This document shows, piece by piece, positions 1 to 9,367 of a DNA stretch of 64,000 nt (its first letter is position 1; the number at the start of each line of letters is the position of its first letter). Origin of the DNA: Carnobacterium iners. Lineage in GTDB: Bacteria; Bacillota; Bacilli; Lactobacillales; Carnobacteriaceae. The position numbers and the translations under genes were made by a program. Below the pieces are notes generated by a model. It saw only the letters and a list, made by a program, of their open reading frames with translations. It ran no database searches and had not been told where the DNA came from. Location of the stretch: the NCBI RefSeq assembly GCF_900177385.1, contig NZ_FXBJ01000002.1:2112001-2176000 (forward strand), given 5' to 3'.

Positions 1-325
1 TCTCATAAATTTCAACCATTTTTTCGATGATAACTTGTTGTACTTCACCTTGACTTTTAGCATTTTTCAATTTAACCTCTTGACGTAGCGCGTTACTGAT
101 TTCCATTGATGCGTCGTACCCAACATCTGCGCCAATAAGAATTTCTTCTAATTCCTCAAAAAAATCTTCATCTACTGTTCTAAAATTTGCAAATAATTCG
201 TTCATTCGATTTGAAAAAGATTTTCTTGTTTTTTCTAATCCTTTTTCATATTTCTCTGTTACTTCGGTTGTTTCAATTTTTTCTTCCCCTGTAAAGGCTC
301 GTTTTATTTTATCAAAAAATCCCAT
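1..325 (-). CDS. ftsY: Signal recognition particle receptor FtsY (N-terminal part, cut by window edge)
   Basis: The reverse strand reads MGFFDKIKRAFTGEEK followed by a helical N domain (EELEEILIGADVGYD) typical of the SRP-family GTPase receptor FtsY, which docks ribosome-SRP complexes at the membrane. The start is an ATG at 325 with a purine-rich upstream (AAAAGAGGTAAGACA). Only about 108 residues are inside the window, so the GTPase G domain is not visible. The long acidic A domain of E. coli FtsY is absent, as is usual in Firmicutes. It follows the yidA-like gene in the rnc-smc-ftsY neighbourhood, which supports the call. Confidence 0.9.
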   Translation of the reverse strand, partial: MGFFDKIKRAFTGEEKIETTEVTEKYEKGLEKTRKSFSNRMNELFANFRTVDEDFFEELEEILIGADVGYDASMEISNALRQEVKLKNAKSQGEVQQVIIEKMVEIYE

Positions 326-378
326 TGTCTTACCTCTTTTCTTTTTTATAGTCGCATTCACTTATTCAACTTATCTAT

Positions 379-1188
379 TTATTGAAGAGCAAACTTTTGA
401 ATAGCATATGCAACACCATGGTCATTATTATTTTTAGTTATAAATTGAGCAATTTCTTTTATTTCAAAAGTGGCATTTTCCATGGCGACTCCCACTCCAG
501 CAAACTCAATCATTGCAAAGTCATTCGCCTCGTCACCTATGGCCATTACTTCATGAGAGGCGATTCCTAAAAGATCACAAAGAACAGAAATCCCTTTGCC
601 TTTATCTACCTCTTTGTTCATCAATTCAAGTAAAATTGGTCTAGATTTCATTAAAGTAAATTTTTCGAAAAACTCTAAAGGTATTTTTGTAATGGCCTCA
701 TCTAAAATTTCTTCTTTATAACAAAAAACAACTTTATTTATAGCCATATCTTCAGAAAGTTCTTCAGAAGTAACAGTGACAAAGGGCAATGCGTTCATTA
801 CTGTCGAATACAATGACTCTCTTCCCAATGGATAAGGAGGCTCGTATACTTTTTCTAAATCAATAAAATTACAAGGAAGATTAATGTCTTGGCTTAATTT
901 ATACAATTCCTGAGCTTCTTGTTTTGATAATGTTTTCTGAGATAAAATTTCTCCAGTATCCGTTTTTTGAACTAACCCACCATTATAAGTAATACAGTAA
1001 TCTCCTGGCTCTCTCAAATCTAACTCTTCCAAATAATGTGCCATCCCTAAAAGTGGTCTCCCGGTGCACAAGACAACTTTTATCCCCCTTTTTTTTGCTT
1101 CGTAAATAGCCTGTTTGTTCTCATTGGATATTATTCGATCTTTCGTTAATAAAGTACCGTCTAAGTCTATCGCAATTAATTTGATCAT
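379..1188 (-). CDS. yidA: Cof-type HAD sugar-phosphatase, YidA-like
   Basis: 269 residues, the usual length for Cof-type HAD hydrolases. Motif I is DLDGTLL at residues 8-14 (nucleophile Asp8, acid/base Asp10), and the GDEAND motif near residue 218 supplies the Mg2+ ligands. Extended similarity to E. coli YidA can be recognised (GDYCITYNG near residue 63, MAIGDEANDFAMIE near the end), so a cytosolic sugar-phosphate phosphatase is likely. The exact substrate cannot be read from sequence. It lies between smc and ftsY and is probably cotranscribed with them. Confidence 0.85.
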   Translation of the reverse strand: MIKLIAIDLDGTLLTKDRIISNENKQAIYEAKKRGIKVVLCTGRPLLGMAHYLEELDLREPGDYCITYNGGLVQKTDTGEILSQKTLSKQEAQELYKLSQDINLPCNFIDLEKVYEPPYPLGRESLYSTVMNALPFVTVTSEELSEDMAINKVVFCYKEEILDEAITKIPLEFFEKFTLMKSRPILLELMNKEVDKGKGISVLCDLLGIASHEVMAIGDEANDFAMIEFAGVGVAMENATFEIKEIAQFITKNNNDHGVAYAIQKFALQ

Positions 1189-1210
1189 CTAATCTTCGAC
1201 TCCTTCGTGT

Positions 1211-4200
1211 TTATTTCATTGCATTTATACTCCCTCGTTCAGCTTCTTCTAATCGAACAGAGACAATCTTAGATACACCAGATTCTTGCATCGTTACACC
1301 ATACAAAACATCCGCTTCTTCCATTGTACCTTTACGATGAGTAATAACAATAAATTGCGTATCTCTATCAAATTCATTTAAGTATCGGCCAAAACGGACG
1401 ACATTTGCTTCATCTAATGCTGCTTCAACTTCATCTAAAATACAAAAAGGTACAGGTCTAACTTGAATGATAGCAAATAGCAGTGCAATTGCAGTAAAGG
1501 CTCTCTCTCCACCAGACAGTAAACTTAGCTGCTGTAATTTTTTACCTGGTGGTTGAACAATAATTTCAATTCCAGTAGTTAGTACATTCTCTGGATCTGT
1601 CAAGCGTAGTTCAGCCATCCCACCACCAAACATTTGGGGAAAGACTTTGCTAAAACGAAAGCGAATAGCATTAAACGTCTCTGTAAACCGAAGAATCACT
1701 TCTTCATCCATTTCATTCATTGTTTCGTACAAGCTTTCCTTAGCTCCTAGTAAATCATCACGTTGCTCTACTAAAAAGGTATACCGATTATAAATACGTT
1801 CAAATTCTTCAATCGCACCTAAGTTAACGTGACCCAGTTCTTGAATGCTTAATTTGAGTAATTTAACTTTTTGTGCTGCTTCTTCTGTTTTTATTGTTGG
1901 TGTGTGATGTTGTTTAGCACTTTCAAAAGTTAGGTTGTATTCTTCACTTAAATAAACTAATCGATTATCCATCCTAACGTCATTTCTATTCACTGAAACT
2001 TCTACTTTTGTTTTTTGTTCAACTACATATAGCTGTTGATTATTTTTTAAAGTAACTGTTTGTTCTACTTGATTTAATCGTTCCTGAAGCAAGAGTAATT
2101 TTTCTTTGTGGAGAATCAGAGAATGTTCTACTTGTTCTTTTTCTTTTTTTAACTTGGAAGATTTAGCTATTAAATCACTCTCAGAAAGTTTTTGATCCCC
2201 ATTTGATTGAGAAATTTCTTGGATAAATAACCTTAACTTATCTACCTCTTTTTGTCCTATCTCTAATTGATTATCAATCCTATTATGCTCATTTTTCAAA
2301 CTTGTCATTTGTTCTTTAATAGTTGCAGATGAAGTCATTAATTCTTGAACCTTTTGTAGAATGGTGGCTTGTAACTTTTCTCTTTCTTCATCTTGAGAAG
2401 AAACCATCTCAATTTGTCGTTTGGTTTGATCCATTTTATCTTTTAGTATGAAAGATTCTTTTTTTATGGCCTCTAGACGTTTCACATAAGTATTTTCTTC
2501 TTGTCTCTCTTCTTGTTCTTCAAATCGATTACCTTTTAATTCTCTTACTAAACGAGTAAATTTTTCAACAATAACGGTGTGTGCATTTTTTAATTCTTGA
2601 TCTTTTAGTCGCTGTTGTTCGCCTAACTCTCGTACTTTTTCTAATTTCTCTTCTTCTTTTATCACTGTTTGTTTTAGCTGTTGAACCTCTGTTTCTTTAG
2701 TTAATAACTTATTTTCCATTTGATCAATCTGCTTACTTAATGTAGCCAGTTCGTTTTTTCGAGAAAACAGGCTGCTTTGGTTCCCTTTTTTACTTGCTCC
2801 ACCGGTCATAGAACCACCAGCATTCATAACATCTCCTTCGAGAGTTACGACACGATAGCTAAATTGAATCATTTTTGCAATACTATTGGCAGACTCTAAA
2901 TCTCTAGCTACAATAGTCGTACCTAATAAGTTTTGGATAATTGACGAGATTTCTTTAGGATAACCAACTACTTCAGATGCTATCCCTATAAAACCTGCAC
3001 TGTTTTTAACCTTTGTCTCAACTGAAAGTGGTAAATGACGTGATTTTATAGTTGTTAAAGGCAAAAATGTTGCACGACCAGAGCGTTTTTGTTTCAAAAA
3101 ATTAATTGAGTTACGTGCACTTGTCTCATCTCGAACAATAATATTTTGCGAAGCGGCTCCTAATGCAATATCAATAGCTATTTCACTTTCTTTAGGAACG
3201 CTAATTAACTCAGCAACGGCTCCAACTACTCCACCAATCTTAACTTTATGTTTCAGTATCTCTTTTACGCCTTGATAAAACCCAGTATAATCATCCGTTA
3301 GTTCCTGTAAACTTTCTTTTTTTGCTTTAGCTTGTTGAACCACTCGTAATGCATCAAACATTTTTTTATTTTCATTTTCTAAAATTACACGTTTGTCTTG
3401 AACGGTTACTTGTTGTTCTTGATAATGTAAAATCTTCTCTGCAATTTCTTGTTGAATCGCCTTCATGTCTGAAGTCGTTCTTGTTAACTTTATTTCAGAT
3501 TGTTCTTTTTCTAATTCTAAAGCAGCTATTCTAGCAGTGGATTTCATTTTTTTTTGTGAAACTTGATTAAGACTTTTTTCTAGATAGTTTTGTTCGTTTC
3601 GTAAACTTGTTTGCTCTTGCATTAAATCGATATAATTGCTACGAAGTTGTTCCCTAATTTCTTTACTATCAGAAGCTAACATTTGCTGTTCTTTTTGAGC
3701 TTTCTTTAACTGAGAATGACCTATTTTCTGGTCTTCACTTTTTTTTGTTATTGTTATAGTTACTTGTTTTAATTCTTCAGTCAATTGTTCGACTTTTTCT
3801 TTGGCTAATTGCCTTTGTTGTTCATGTTGTTGTCGATTTTTTTTTGTATGTTTAGATCTTTCATTTAAAACTTGTTTTTTCCCTTCTAATTGTTCATAGT
3901 GTTGCAGAATTTTCATTAAAGAATTTTGTTCGCTGTCTATTATTTCAGTTACCTTATTTTTTTCATTTTTTAATTCTAATAGTTCTTTCTCTAATTCAAC
4001 ACTTATCTTTTGCATTTTATTTAGCTGTTGATTAAAAGAGTCAACTTCTTGATTTTGACTCTCCGCTTGCTTCTTTAATTGTTCTATTTCTACAACCGTT
4101 AAAGCGATTTCTACATCACTTAACTGCTTTTTTTGCAATAGGTAATCTTTTGCAATACTGCTTTGTATTTTTAATGGTTCAATCTGGCTATCTAATTCAT

Positions 4201-4786
4201 ATATAATATCTTGAACACGACTTAAATTATCTTCTGTTTCTGCTAGTTTTTGTTCAGCTTTTTTCTTGCGTGTTTTATATTTAAAGACTCCGGCTGCTTC
4301 TTCAAAGATAGAACGACGATCTTCAGGCTTACTATTAAAAATAGTCTCTACTTTCCCTTGCGAAATAATCGAAAAGGATTCTTTCCCTAGCCCAGAGTCC
4401 ATAAATAACTCTACGATATCTTTTAATCTACAAGCTTGTTTATTGATAAAAAACTCACTATCTCCATTGCGATGCAACCGTCTTGTAATATTTATTTCTG
4501 CAAAATCTAAAGGTAGAAAATGATCTTCATTTTCTAAAACTAAGGTTACTTCTGCAAAATTTAACGGTTTACGCAAATCTGTTCCCGCAAAAATAATATC
4601 ATTCATTTTTCCTCCACGTAAACTCTTTGCGGATTGCTCTCCTAAAACCCAACGAATAGCTTCAGTAATATTACTTTTCCCACTACCATTTGGTCCAACT
4701 ACCGCTGTGACGCCTTCGTGGAAGTCAATAATTGTTTTCTCCGCAAATGATTTAAAACCAGTGATTTCAATTCGTTTTAACTGCAA
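1211..4786 (-). CDS. smc: Chromosome partition protein SMC
   Basis: SMC ATPase of the SMC-ScpA-ScpB condensin that compacts and segregates the chromosome. Walker A GPNGSGKSN is near residues 31-39. Two long coiled coils surround a hinge at about 500-660 (ending in a GGSMTGGA stretch). The C-terminal head has the signature LSGGERAFTA and Walker B CILDEVEAALD. Start chosen as TTG at 4786: it gives (M)QLKRIEITGFKSF, the family N-terminus, and has AGAAAGGAG eight bases upstream. An in-frame ATG 30 bases earlier lies before this ribosome site and has none of its own. That gives 1191 residues, normal for SMC. It lies downstream of rnc across a perfect hairpin. Confidence 0.95.
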   Translation of the reverse strand: MQLKRIEITGFKSFAEKTIIDFHEGVTAVVGPNGSGKSNITEAIRWVLGEQSAKSLRGGKMNDIIFAGTDLRKPLNFAEVTLVLENEDHFLPLDFAEINITRRLHRNGDSEFFINKQACRLKDIVELFMDSGLGKESFSIISQGKVETIFNSKPEDRRSIFEEAAGVFKYKTRKKKAEQKLAETEDNLSRVQDIIYELDSQIEPLKIQSSIAKDYLLQKKQLSDVEIALTVVEIEQLKKQAESQNQEVDSFNQQLNKMQKISVELEKELLELKNEKNKVTEIIDSEQNSLMKILQHYEQLEGKKQVLNERSKHTKKNRQQHEQQRQLAKEKVEQLTEELKQVTITITKKSEDQKIGHSQLKKAQKEQQMLASDSKEIREQLRSNYIDLMQEQTSLRNEQNYLEKSLNQVSQKKMKSTARIAALELEKEQSEIKLTRTTSDMKAIQQEIAEKILHYQEQQVTVQDKRVILENENKKMFDALRVVQQAKAKKESLQELTDDYTGFYQGVKEILKHKVKIGGVVGAVAELISVPKESEIAIDIALGAASQNIIVRDETSARNSINFLKQKRSGRATFLPLTTIKSRHLPLSVETKVKNSAGFIGIASEVVGYPKEISSIIQNLLGTTIVARDLESANSIAKMIQFSYRVVTLEGDVMNAGGSMTGGASKKGNQSSLFSRKNELATLSKQIDQMENKLLTKETEVQQLKQTVIKEEEKLEKVRELGEQQRLKDQELKNAHTVIVEKFTRLVRELKGNRFEEQEERQEENTYVKRLEAIKKESFILKDKMDQTKRQIEMVSSQDEEREKLQATILQKVQELMTSSATIKEQMTSLKNEHNRIDNQLEIGQKEVDKLRLFIQEISQSNGDQKLSESDLIAKSSKLKKEKEQVEHSLILHKEKLLLLQERLNQVEQTVTLKNNQQLYVVEQKTKVEVSVNRNDVRMDNRLVYLSEEYNLTFESAKQHHTPTIKTEEAAQKVKLLKLSIQELGHVNLGAIEEFERIYNRYTFLVEQRDDLLGAKESLYETMNEMDEEVILRFTETFNAIRFRFSKVFPQMFGGGMAELRLTDPENVLTTGIEIIVQPPGKKLQQLSLLSGGERAFTAIALLFAIIQVRPVPFCILDEVEAALDEANVVRFGRYLNEFDRDTQFIVITHRKGTMEEADVLYGVTMQESGVSKIVSVRLEEAERGSINAMK

Positions 4787-4816
4787 ATGAACTTTCTCCT
4801 TTCTCAATAAGTACAT

Positions 4817-4857
4817 GAATTAAGGATAAGCTAAACATTCTAGCTTATCCTTAATTC
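4817..4857 (-). other. Perfect 17-bp hairpin between rnc and smc
   Basis: The left arm 4817-4833 and right arm 4841-4857 are exact reverse complements (17 bp) around a 7-base loop. It starts three bases after the rnc stop codon and ends about 70 bases before the smc start. On the transcribed (minus) strand no run of T follows, so it is not a standard intrinsic terminator. A long dsRNA stem next to the RNase III gene could be an RNase III processing or autoregulation site (inference). Confidence 0.6.
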
Positions 4858-4859
4858 TA

Positions 4860-5555
4860 TTATTGGCCTTGTAAATTCAACAAAGCATTTTCTGCAGCAA
4901 CTTGCTCAGCTGCTTTTTTTGTTCGTCCTTGACCTTGTCCCAATATTTGTCCTTCTGCGCTGACTTCAACAACAAAAGCCTTTTGATGAGCTGGCCCGAT
5001 TTCTTCGACTAATTGATAATCAATTGTTATTTCGCCTTTTTTCTGCAAATATTCTTGCAGATTCGTTTTATGATCCATCACATGTGAGAAAGCACCGGAT
5101 TGTATTTTAGGAAACATAGTCTGGTTTAGAAACTCCAATACTTTAGTAATTCCTTGATCCAAATACAAAGCACCAATAAAAGATTCAAATAAATCACAAA
5201 GAAGGGCTGGTCTTTTTCTACCATCCATTCGCTCTTCGCCTTTGCCTAAACGGATATAATGATCGAAACCACAATCTTTAGCAAATAAGCTCAAGCTTGC
5301 CTCACAGACAATTCTTGCTCTTAGTTTTGTTAGATGTCCTTCTGGCAGTGTAGGATAATGCTCAAAAAGATATCTTGAAATAATCAATTCTAACACAGCA
5401 TCACCTAAAAACTCGATACGTTCGTTATCTTTTATATTTTGATTCCTGTGCTCATTCACATATGATGAATGAGTAAATGCCTCTTCTAGATAAGCAGTAT
5501 TATTAAATGAGATGTTAAAATCATCTTTAAGTTCTTTTAAAAATAGTTCATTCAT
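4860..5555 (-). CDS. rnc: Ribonuclease III
   Basis: Double-strand-specific endoribonuclease that processes rRNA precursors and structured mRNAs. The signature ERIEFLGDAVLEL is at residues 45-57, with catalytic Glu48 and Asp52 on this numbering. A C-terminal double-stranded RNA binding domain runs from about residue 158 to 228 (KTNLQEYLQ to AAEQVAAENALL). The start is the ATG at 5555 preceded by GGGAGGAG; an upstream in-frame extension of 19 residues exists but lacks a ribosome site and is unlike the family. That gives 231 residues, the usual length. It lies between acpP and smc as in Bacillus and other Firmicutes. Confidence 0.95.
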   Translation of the reverse strand: MNELFLKELKDDFNISFNNTAYLEEAFTHSSYVNEHRNQNIKDNERIEFLGDAVLELIISRYLFEHYPTLPEGHLTKLRARIVCEASLSLFAKDCGFDHYIRLGKGEERMDGRKRPALLCDLFESFIGALYLDQGITKVLEFLNQTMFPKIQSGAFSHVMDHKTNLQEYLQKKGEITIDYQLVEEIGPAHQKAFVVEVSAEGQILGQGQGRTKKAAEQVAAENALLNLQGQ

Positions 5556-5699
5556 CTTTTTTCTCCTCCCAAGCAGACTTGCCAAACTAGTACTAGTATA
5601 CTGCTTTTTCAACTAAAAATAAATAGTTTCATTTTCCGTCCACGAACTCCCATCTTACTATACTTTTTACTTAACTTAAATAAAATCAAATTAAAACAC

Positions 5700-5746
5700 T
5701 AAAAAGACTTTTGATAAAAGAAAAAATTCTTTACCAAAAGTCTTCT
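5700..5746 (-). terminator. Intrinsic terminator after acpP
   Basis: On the minus strand an imperfect stem AAGACTTTTGGTAAAGAA / TTCTTTTATCAAAAGTCTT is followed by TTTTTAG, immediately after the acpP stop codon. Confidence 0.8.
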
Positions 5747-5755
5747 AGGTTACTA

Positions 5756-5998
5756 TTAATTTAGATTTGCATTGATATAGCTTACTGCATCTCCAACAGA
5801 AGAGATGTTTTCTGCATCATCATCAGAAATTTCTGTCCCAAAAACATCTTCTAATTCCATTACCAATTCTACAATATCAAGTGAGTCTGCTCCTAAATCA
5901 TCTTTAAATGTCATTTCAAGAGTGACTTTTTCTTCATCAATACCAAATCGTTCAACAATTATTTTTTTAATTTTTTCAAACGTTTCATTCTTTGACAA
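5756..5998 (-). CDS. acpP: Acyl carrier protein
   Basis: Small acidic protein (80 residues) that carries growing acyl chains in type II fatty acid synthesis. The phosphopantetheine attachment motif DSLDIVEL puts the modified Ser at residue 39. The start is TTG at 5998, reading [12 protein letters not shown], with GGGGGTG six bases upstream; the nearby ATG is out of frame. It sits just downstream of plsX, which uses acyl-ACP as substrate, and is followed by its own terminator, which separates it from rnc. Confidence 0.95.
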   Translation of the reverse strand: MSKNETFEKIKKIIVERFGIDEEKVTLEMTFKDDLGADSLDIVELVMELEDVFGTEISDDDAENISSVGDAVSYINANLN

Positions 5999-6104
5999 TC
6001 CTTACACCCCCGTTTGGCTTTTTTGTTATACTTTTTTTACGTATCAGACATGTTTATTTTACAGATAGTTAAAGATAAAGTCTAGCTTTTTTGTATTTTA
6101 CTCT

Positions 6105-7115
6105 TTAAATCCCTTCATCTTGTTTTGCTTCAAAATGAGTGACAAGATCATCAATAACTTTTGAAGCTAACATTTCATGAATTTGTTTAATTGTAAAGTA
6201 AACCGCTTCTTTTCCAGTTGAGCCATGTGTTTTAACAACAGGCGCTTTAATTCCGAATAGTACTGATCCTCCATGTTTAGAATAATCTAATACATCTTTC
6301 ATTTCAGACAAACTATCTTTTAGTAATAGACCACCCAATTTAGCTTTAGTACCGTTATCGTAAACAGCTGATTTTAATAATTTCATCATTGACATCGCAG
6401 TACCTTCAATCGTTTTCAAGACAGCGTTCCCAGTAAATCCGTCTGTGACGACAACATCTGCAACTCCGCTTAAAATATCACGAGCTTCTACATTCCCAAT
6501 AAAATGAATCATTGGCTCATTTTTTAAAAGTTGGTAGGCACGTTTAGTAAGGTCATTACCTTTGTTTTCTTCTGTCCCATTATTTAATAAGCCAACAGTT
6601 GGTTTTTTTATTCCTTGCACCAATTTAGCATATTCACTACCTAGAACAGCATATTGATGGATATTTTCAGGTTTAGAATCTGCATTTGCACCGACATCCA
6701 TTAAATTGAACCCTTTTTCTGAATCCGTAATCACTGGTAAAGTAACTAGCAAGCCCGGACGATCAATTCCTTTAATACGTCCAATAATCAATAATCCAGC
6801 TGTTAAAAGTGCTCCTGTATTCCCCGCTGAAAAAAGAGCATCTGCTTCTTTATTTTTTACAGCTTGTGCCGCTAAAACCATTGAAGCGTTTTTTTTACGA
6901 CGAATAGATCGAATAGGATCATCTTCACTCTCTATTTTTTCATCTGTATGAACAATTCTGATATTTGTTTCATTTGATAAATAAGGTTTAATTGCCTCTT
7001 CTTTTCCGTATAAAATAAATTCCATATCTTTAAATTCATTCGCTGCAAGCACAACACCTTCGACTATTGCTTTAGGTGCGTTATCTCCACCCATTGCATC
7101 TACTGCAATTTTCAC
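6105..7115 (-). CDS. plsX: Phosphate acyltransferase PlsX
   Basis: Converts acyl-ACP to acyl-phosphate, the first step of phosphatidic acid synthesis in Gram-positive bacteria; it also receives acyl-phosphate made by the Fak system. The N-terminus [17 protein letters not shown] is diagnostic, and downstream motifs ([31 protein letters not shown]) also match. 336 residues is the family length. ATG start with AGGAGGAA upstream. The gene stands between recG and acpP; unlike Bacillus, no fapR is seen here. Confidence 0.95.
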   Translation of the reverse strand: MKIAVDAMGGDNAPKAIVEGVVLAANEFKDMEFILYGKEEAIKPYLSNETNIRIVHTDEKIESEDDPIRSIRRKKNASMVLAAQAVKNKEADALFSAGNTGALLTAGLLIIGRIKGIDRPGLLVTLPVITDSEKGFNLMDVGANADSKPENIHQYAVLGSEYAKLVQGIKKPTVGLLNNGTEENKGNDLTKRAYQLLKNEPMIHFIGNVEARDILSGVADVVVTDGFTGNAVLKTIEGTAMSMMKLLKSAVYDNGTKAKLGGLLLKDSLSEMKDVLDYSKHGGSVLFGIKAPVVKTHGSTGKEAVYFTIKQIHEMLASKVIDDLVTHFEAKQDEGI

Positions 7116-7213
7116 ACTTTATTCCTCCTTGTTTATCCTTTAAACGATTCTTTTTATAGATTTTACGGTTCCTACTTCATTTTAGTATTAACGAATAGTT
7201 TTAACAATACTTA

Positions 7214-9262
7214 TCAGTTAAAATTTTGTTCAGATAACTGTTCCAAGCCAAGTGATTTTCGTAACTGTGAATACTTTGGGTCAATCATAAATTTAGGATT
7301 ATTAACCAGTTCTGTCGCTTCTTGTCTAGCGGCTTCCAATGCTCCAAAATCGCCAATAATATCTCCTACTTTAAAATTGGGTAATCCAGATTGTTTTGAT
7401 CCAAATAAGTCTCCAGCACCTCTTAATTCCAAATCCTTTTCACTTAAAACAAATCCATCTAGTGTTTCAGTCATTATTTTCATTCGTTCAATACCTGTTT
7501 CACTTTTAGGATTAGCTACTAAAATACAATAGGATTCCTTATGCCCGCGTCCTACCCGACCTCTTAGTTGATGTAATTGAGATAGCCCGAAACGATCTGC
7601 GTCGTAGATAACCATTGTTGTAGCATTCGGCACGTTAACTCCAACCTCAATAACCGTCGTAGAAACAAGAACAGCTAATTTATTTTCTTTAAATTGATGC
7701 ATCACTTGTTCTTTTTCTGCTGATTTCATTTTACCATGTAATAATCCGACTTGATAACGTGTTGCATAATAAGCCGATAGCTTCTCATAAATATCTGTCG
7801 CATTCTTTACGTCTAACGTTTCTGATTCTTCTATTAGCGGACAAATCACGTAAGCTTGAGAACCTAATCTTAATTGACGCTCCATAAATTCTAATGTCAG
7901 CTCAAAATTTTTAGGTCTAGTCCAAGTTGTCTCTATTGGGATTCGTCCAGCCGGTAACTCATCGATAATGGAGACATCCATTTCTCCATACGTTGTAATG
8001 GCTAATGTTCTTGGAATCGGCGTCGCAGTCATAAATAAAACATCGGGTTCTTTACCTTTATCTCGCAATATTTTCCTTTGATTTACTCCAAAACGGTGTT
8101 GTTCGTCCGTTATAACTAAACCTAATCGAGAAAAATAAACATCTTTTTGAATTAATGCGTGGGTTCCAATGATAATATCTAATTGACCATTTTCTAACTC
8201 TTCTAAAATAATCCGACGTTCTTTTACTTTAGTTGAACCTGTCAAGAGTGCAATTCTAACTTCTAAAGGATCAAATAGCTGACTTAAACTTTCCATATGT
8301 TGTTCTGCAAGAATTTCAGTGGGAACCATCAATGCAGATTGATACTTTGCATTTGCAGTTGCAAACAAGGCTATAGCTGCGACAATTGTTTTCCCACTTC
8401 CAACATCCCCTTGCAGTAACCTATGCATGTGCATAGGTTCTTTTAAATCCGTACAAATTTCATTCACAACCCTTTTTTGAGCCTTTGTCAGTTCAAAAGG
8501 TAAAGAAGCGATGAAACGTCTTAGATCCTTAACATCGTACTTTATTTGTAACCCATAACCAGCTGCTTTTTGCTTTTTCCTCAGACTCTGAAGTTTAAGT
8601 TGATACAATAAAAACTCTTCAAAGATAACTTCTCTTCTAGCTTGTTTTGATTGCTCTTGTGAAGTAGGAAAATGCATACCATATACCGCTTCATTATGAG
8701 ATATCAGCCGATACTTTTCTTTTAATTCATTAGGTACATTTTCTGGAATCAATTCATGGTAATTTTGATAAGCTTTTTTTACTAATTCAAAAATCGTTTT
8801 TTGCTTTATCCCTTTATTTGCTTTATAAATAGATTCAAAATCGTTTGTTGAATCTCCTGAACTCGTTCCTAGGATTTTAATGCCCGTCAAACTTTTACGC
8901 TTAGCGTCCCACTTACCAAACACCGCTAATTCTTCGCCCAAAACAATTTTATTTTTTAAATAAGATTGATTAAAAAAAGTAATTGAAATGACTGCGTGTT
9001 CGATGATCAAACGAAAAGATAAACGATTTTTTTTAGGTCCAAAGCGACTAACAACGGCTTCGGAGACAACATTTCCTTTTAACGTCACCTTTTCTTGATC
9101 TTCTATCTCTAATAAATTTTTTTCTTGAATATCTTCGTAACGAAAAGGAAAATGAGAAAGCAAATCTAAAATCGTAAAAACGCCTAATTGATTTAACGCT
9201 TCTTGACGCTTTTGTCCAACCGAAGGAAGAACAGATACTGAATCATAAATCTTTTTCCCCAT
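7214..9262 (-). CDS. recG: ATP-dependent DNA helicase RecG
   Basis: Superfamily 2 helicase that remodels stalled forks and branched recombination intermediates. The N-terminal OB-fold wedge domain spans about residues 50-150. Walker A is GDVGSGKTIVA near residue 285, the DEQH box is TDEQHRFG, and motif VI is QLRGRVGRG in the second RecA-like domain. 682 residues is normal. It begins ATGGGGAAAAAG after a GGAGATGAAC ribosome site. It lies downstream of fakA across that gene's terminator and upstream of plsX. Confidence 0.95.
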   Translation of the reverse strand: MGKKIYDSVSVLPSVGQKRQEALNQLGVFTILDLLSHFPFRYEDIQEKNLLEIEDQEKVTLKGNVVSEAVVSRFGPKKNRLSFRLIIEHAVISITFFNQSYLKNKIVLGEELAVFGKWDAKRKSLTGIKILGTSSGDSTNDFESIYKANKGIKQKTIFELVKKAYQNYHELIPENVPNELKEKYRLISHNEAVYGMHFPTSQEQSKQARREVIFEEFLLYQLKLQSLRKKQKAAGYGLQIKYDVKDLRRFIASLPFELTKAQKRVVNEICTDLKEPMHMHRLLQGDVGSGKTIVAAIALFATANAKYQSALMVPTEILAEQHMESLSQLFDPLEVRIALLTGSTKVKERRIILEELENGQLDIIIGTHALIQKDVYFSRLGLVITDEQHRFGVNQRKILRDKGKEPDVLFMTATPIPRTLAITTYGEMDVSIIDELPAGRIPIETTWTRPKNFELTLEFMERQLRLGSQAYVICPLIEESETLDVKNATDIYEKLSAYYATRYQVGLLHGKMKSAEKEQVMHQFKENKLAVLVSTTVIEVGVNVPNATTMVIYDADRFGLSQLHQLRGRVGRGHKESYCILVANPKSETGIERMKIMTETLDGFVLSEKDLELRGAGDLFGSKQSGLPNFKVGDIIGDFGALEAARQEATELVNNPKFMIDPKYSQLRKSLGLEQLSEQNFN

Positions 9263-9308
9263 AGTTGTTCATCTCCTCTCCATCACTTTTTAAGGTTTTT
9301 ACTTAAAA

Positions 9309-9357
9309 TTTTAAAAATAGACAACAATAGTAAAAATAAAATACTATCGTTGTCTAT
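9309..9357 (-). terminator. Intrinsic terminator after fakA
   Basis: Minus-strand stem with a 16-base arm at 9342-9357 and its partner at 9317-9332 (one wobble), followed by TTTTTAAAATTTT. It lies between the fakA stop and recG. Confidence 0.8.
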
Positions 9358-9367
9358 TTCATTTAAT

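Noticed and set aside
4817-4857. Intrinsic terminator between rnc and smc
   Set aside because: The stem is strong but no T-run follows on the transcribed strand, so a processing site is preferred.
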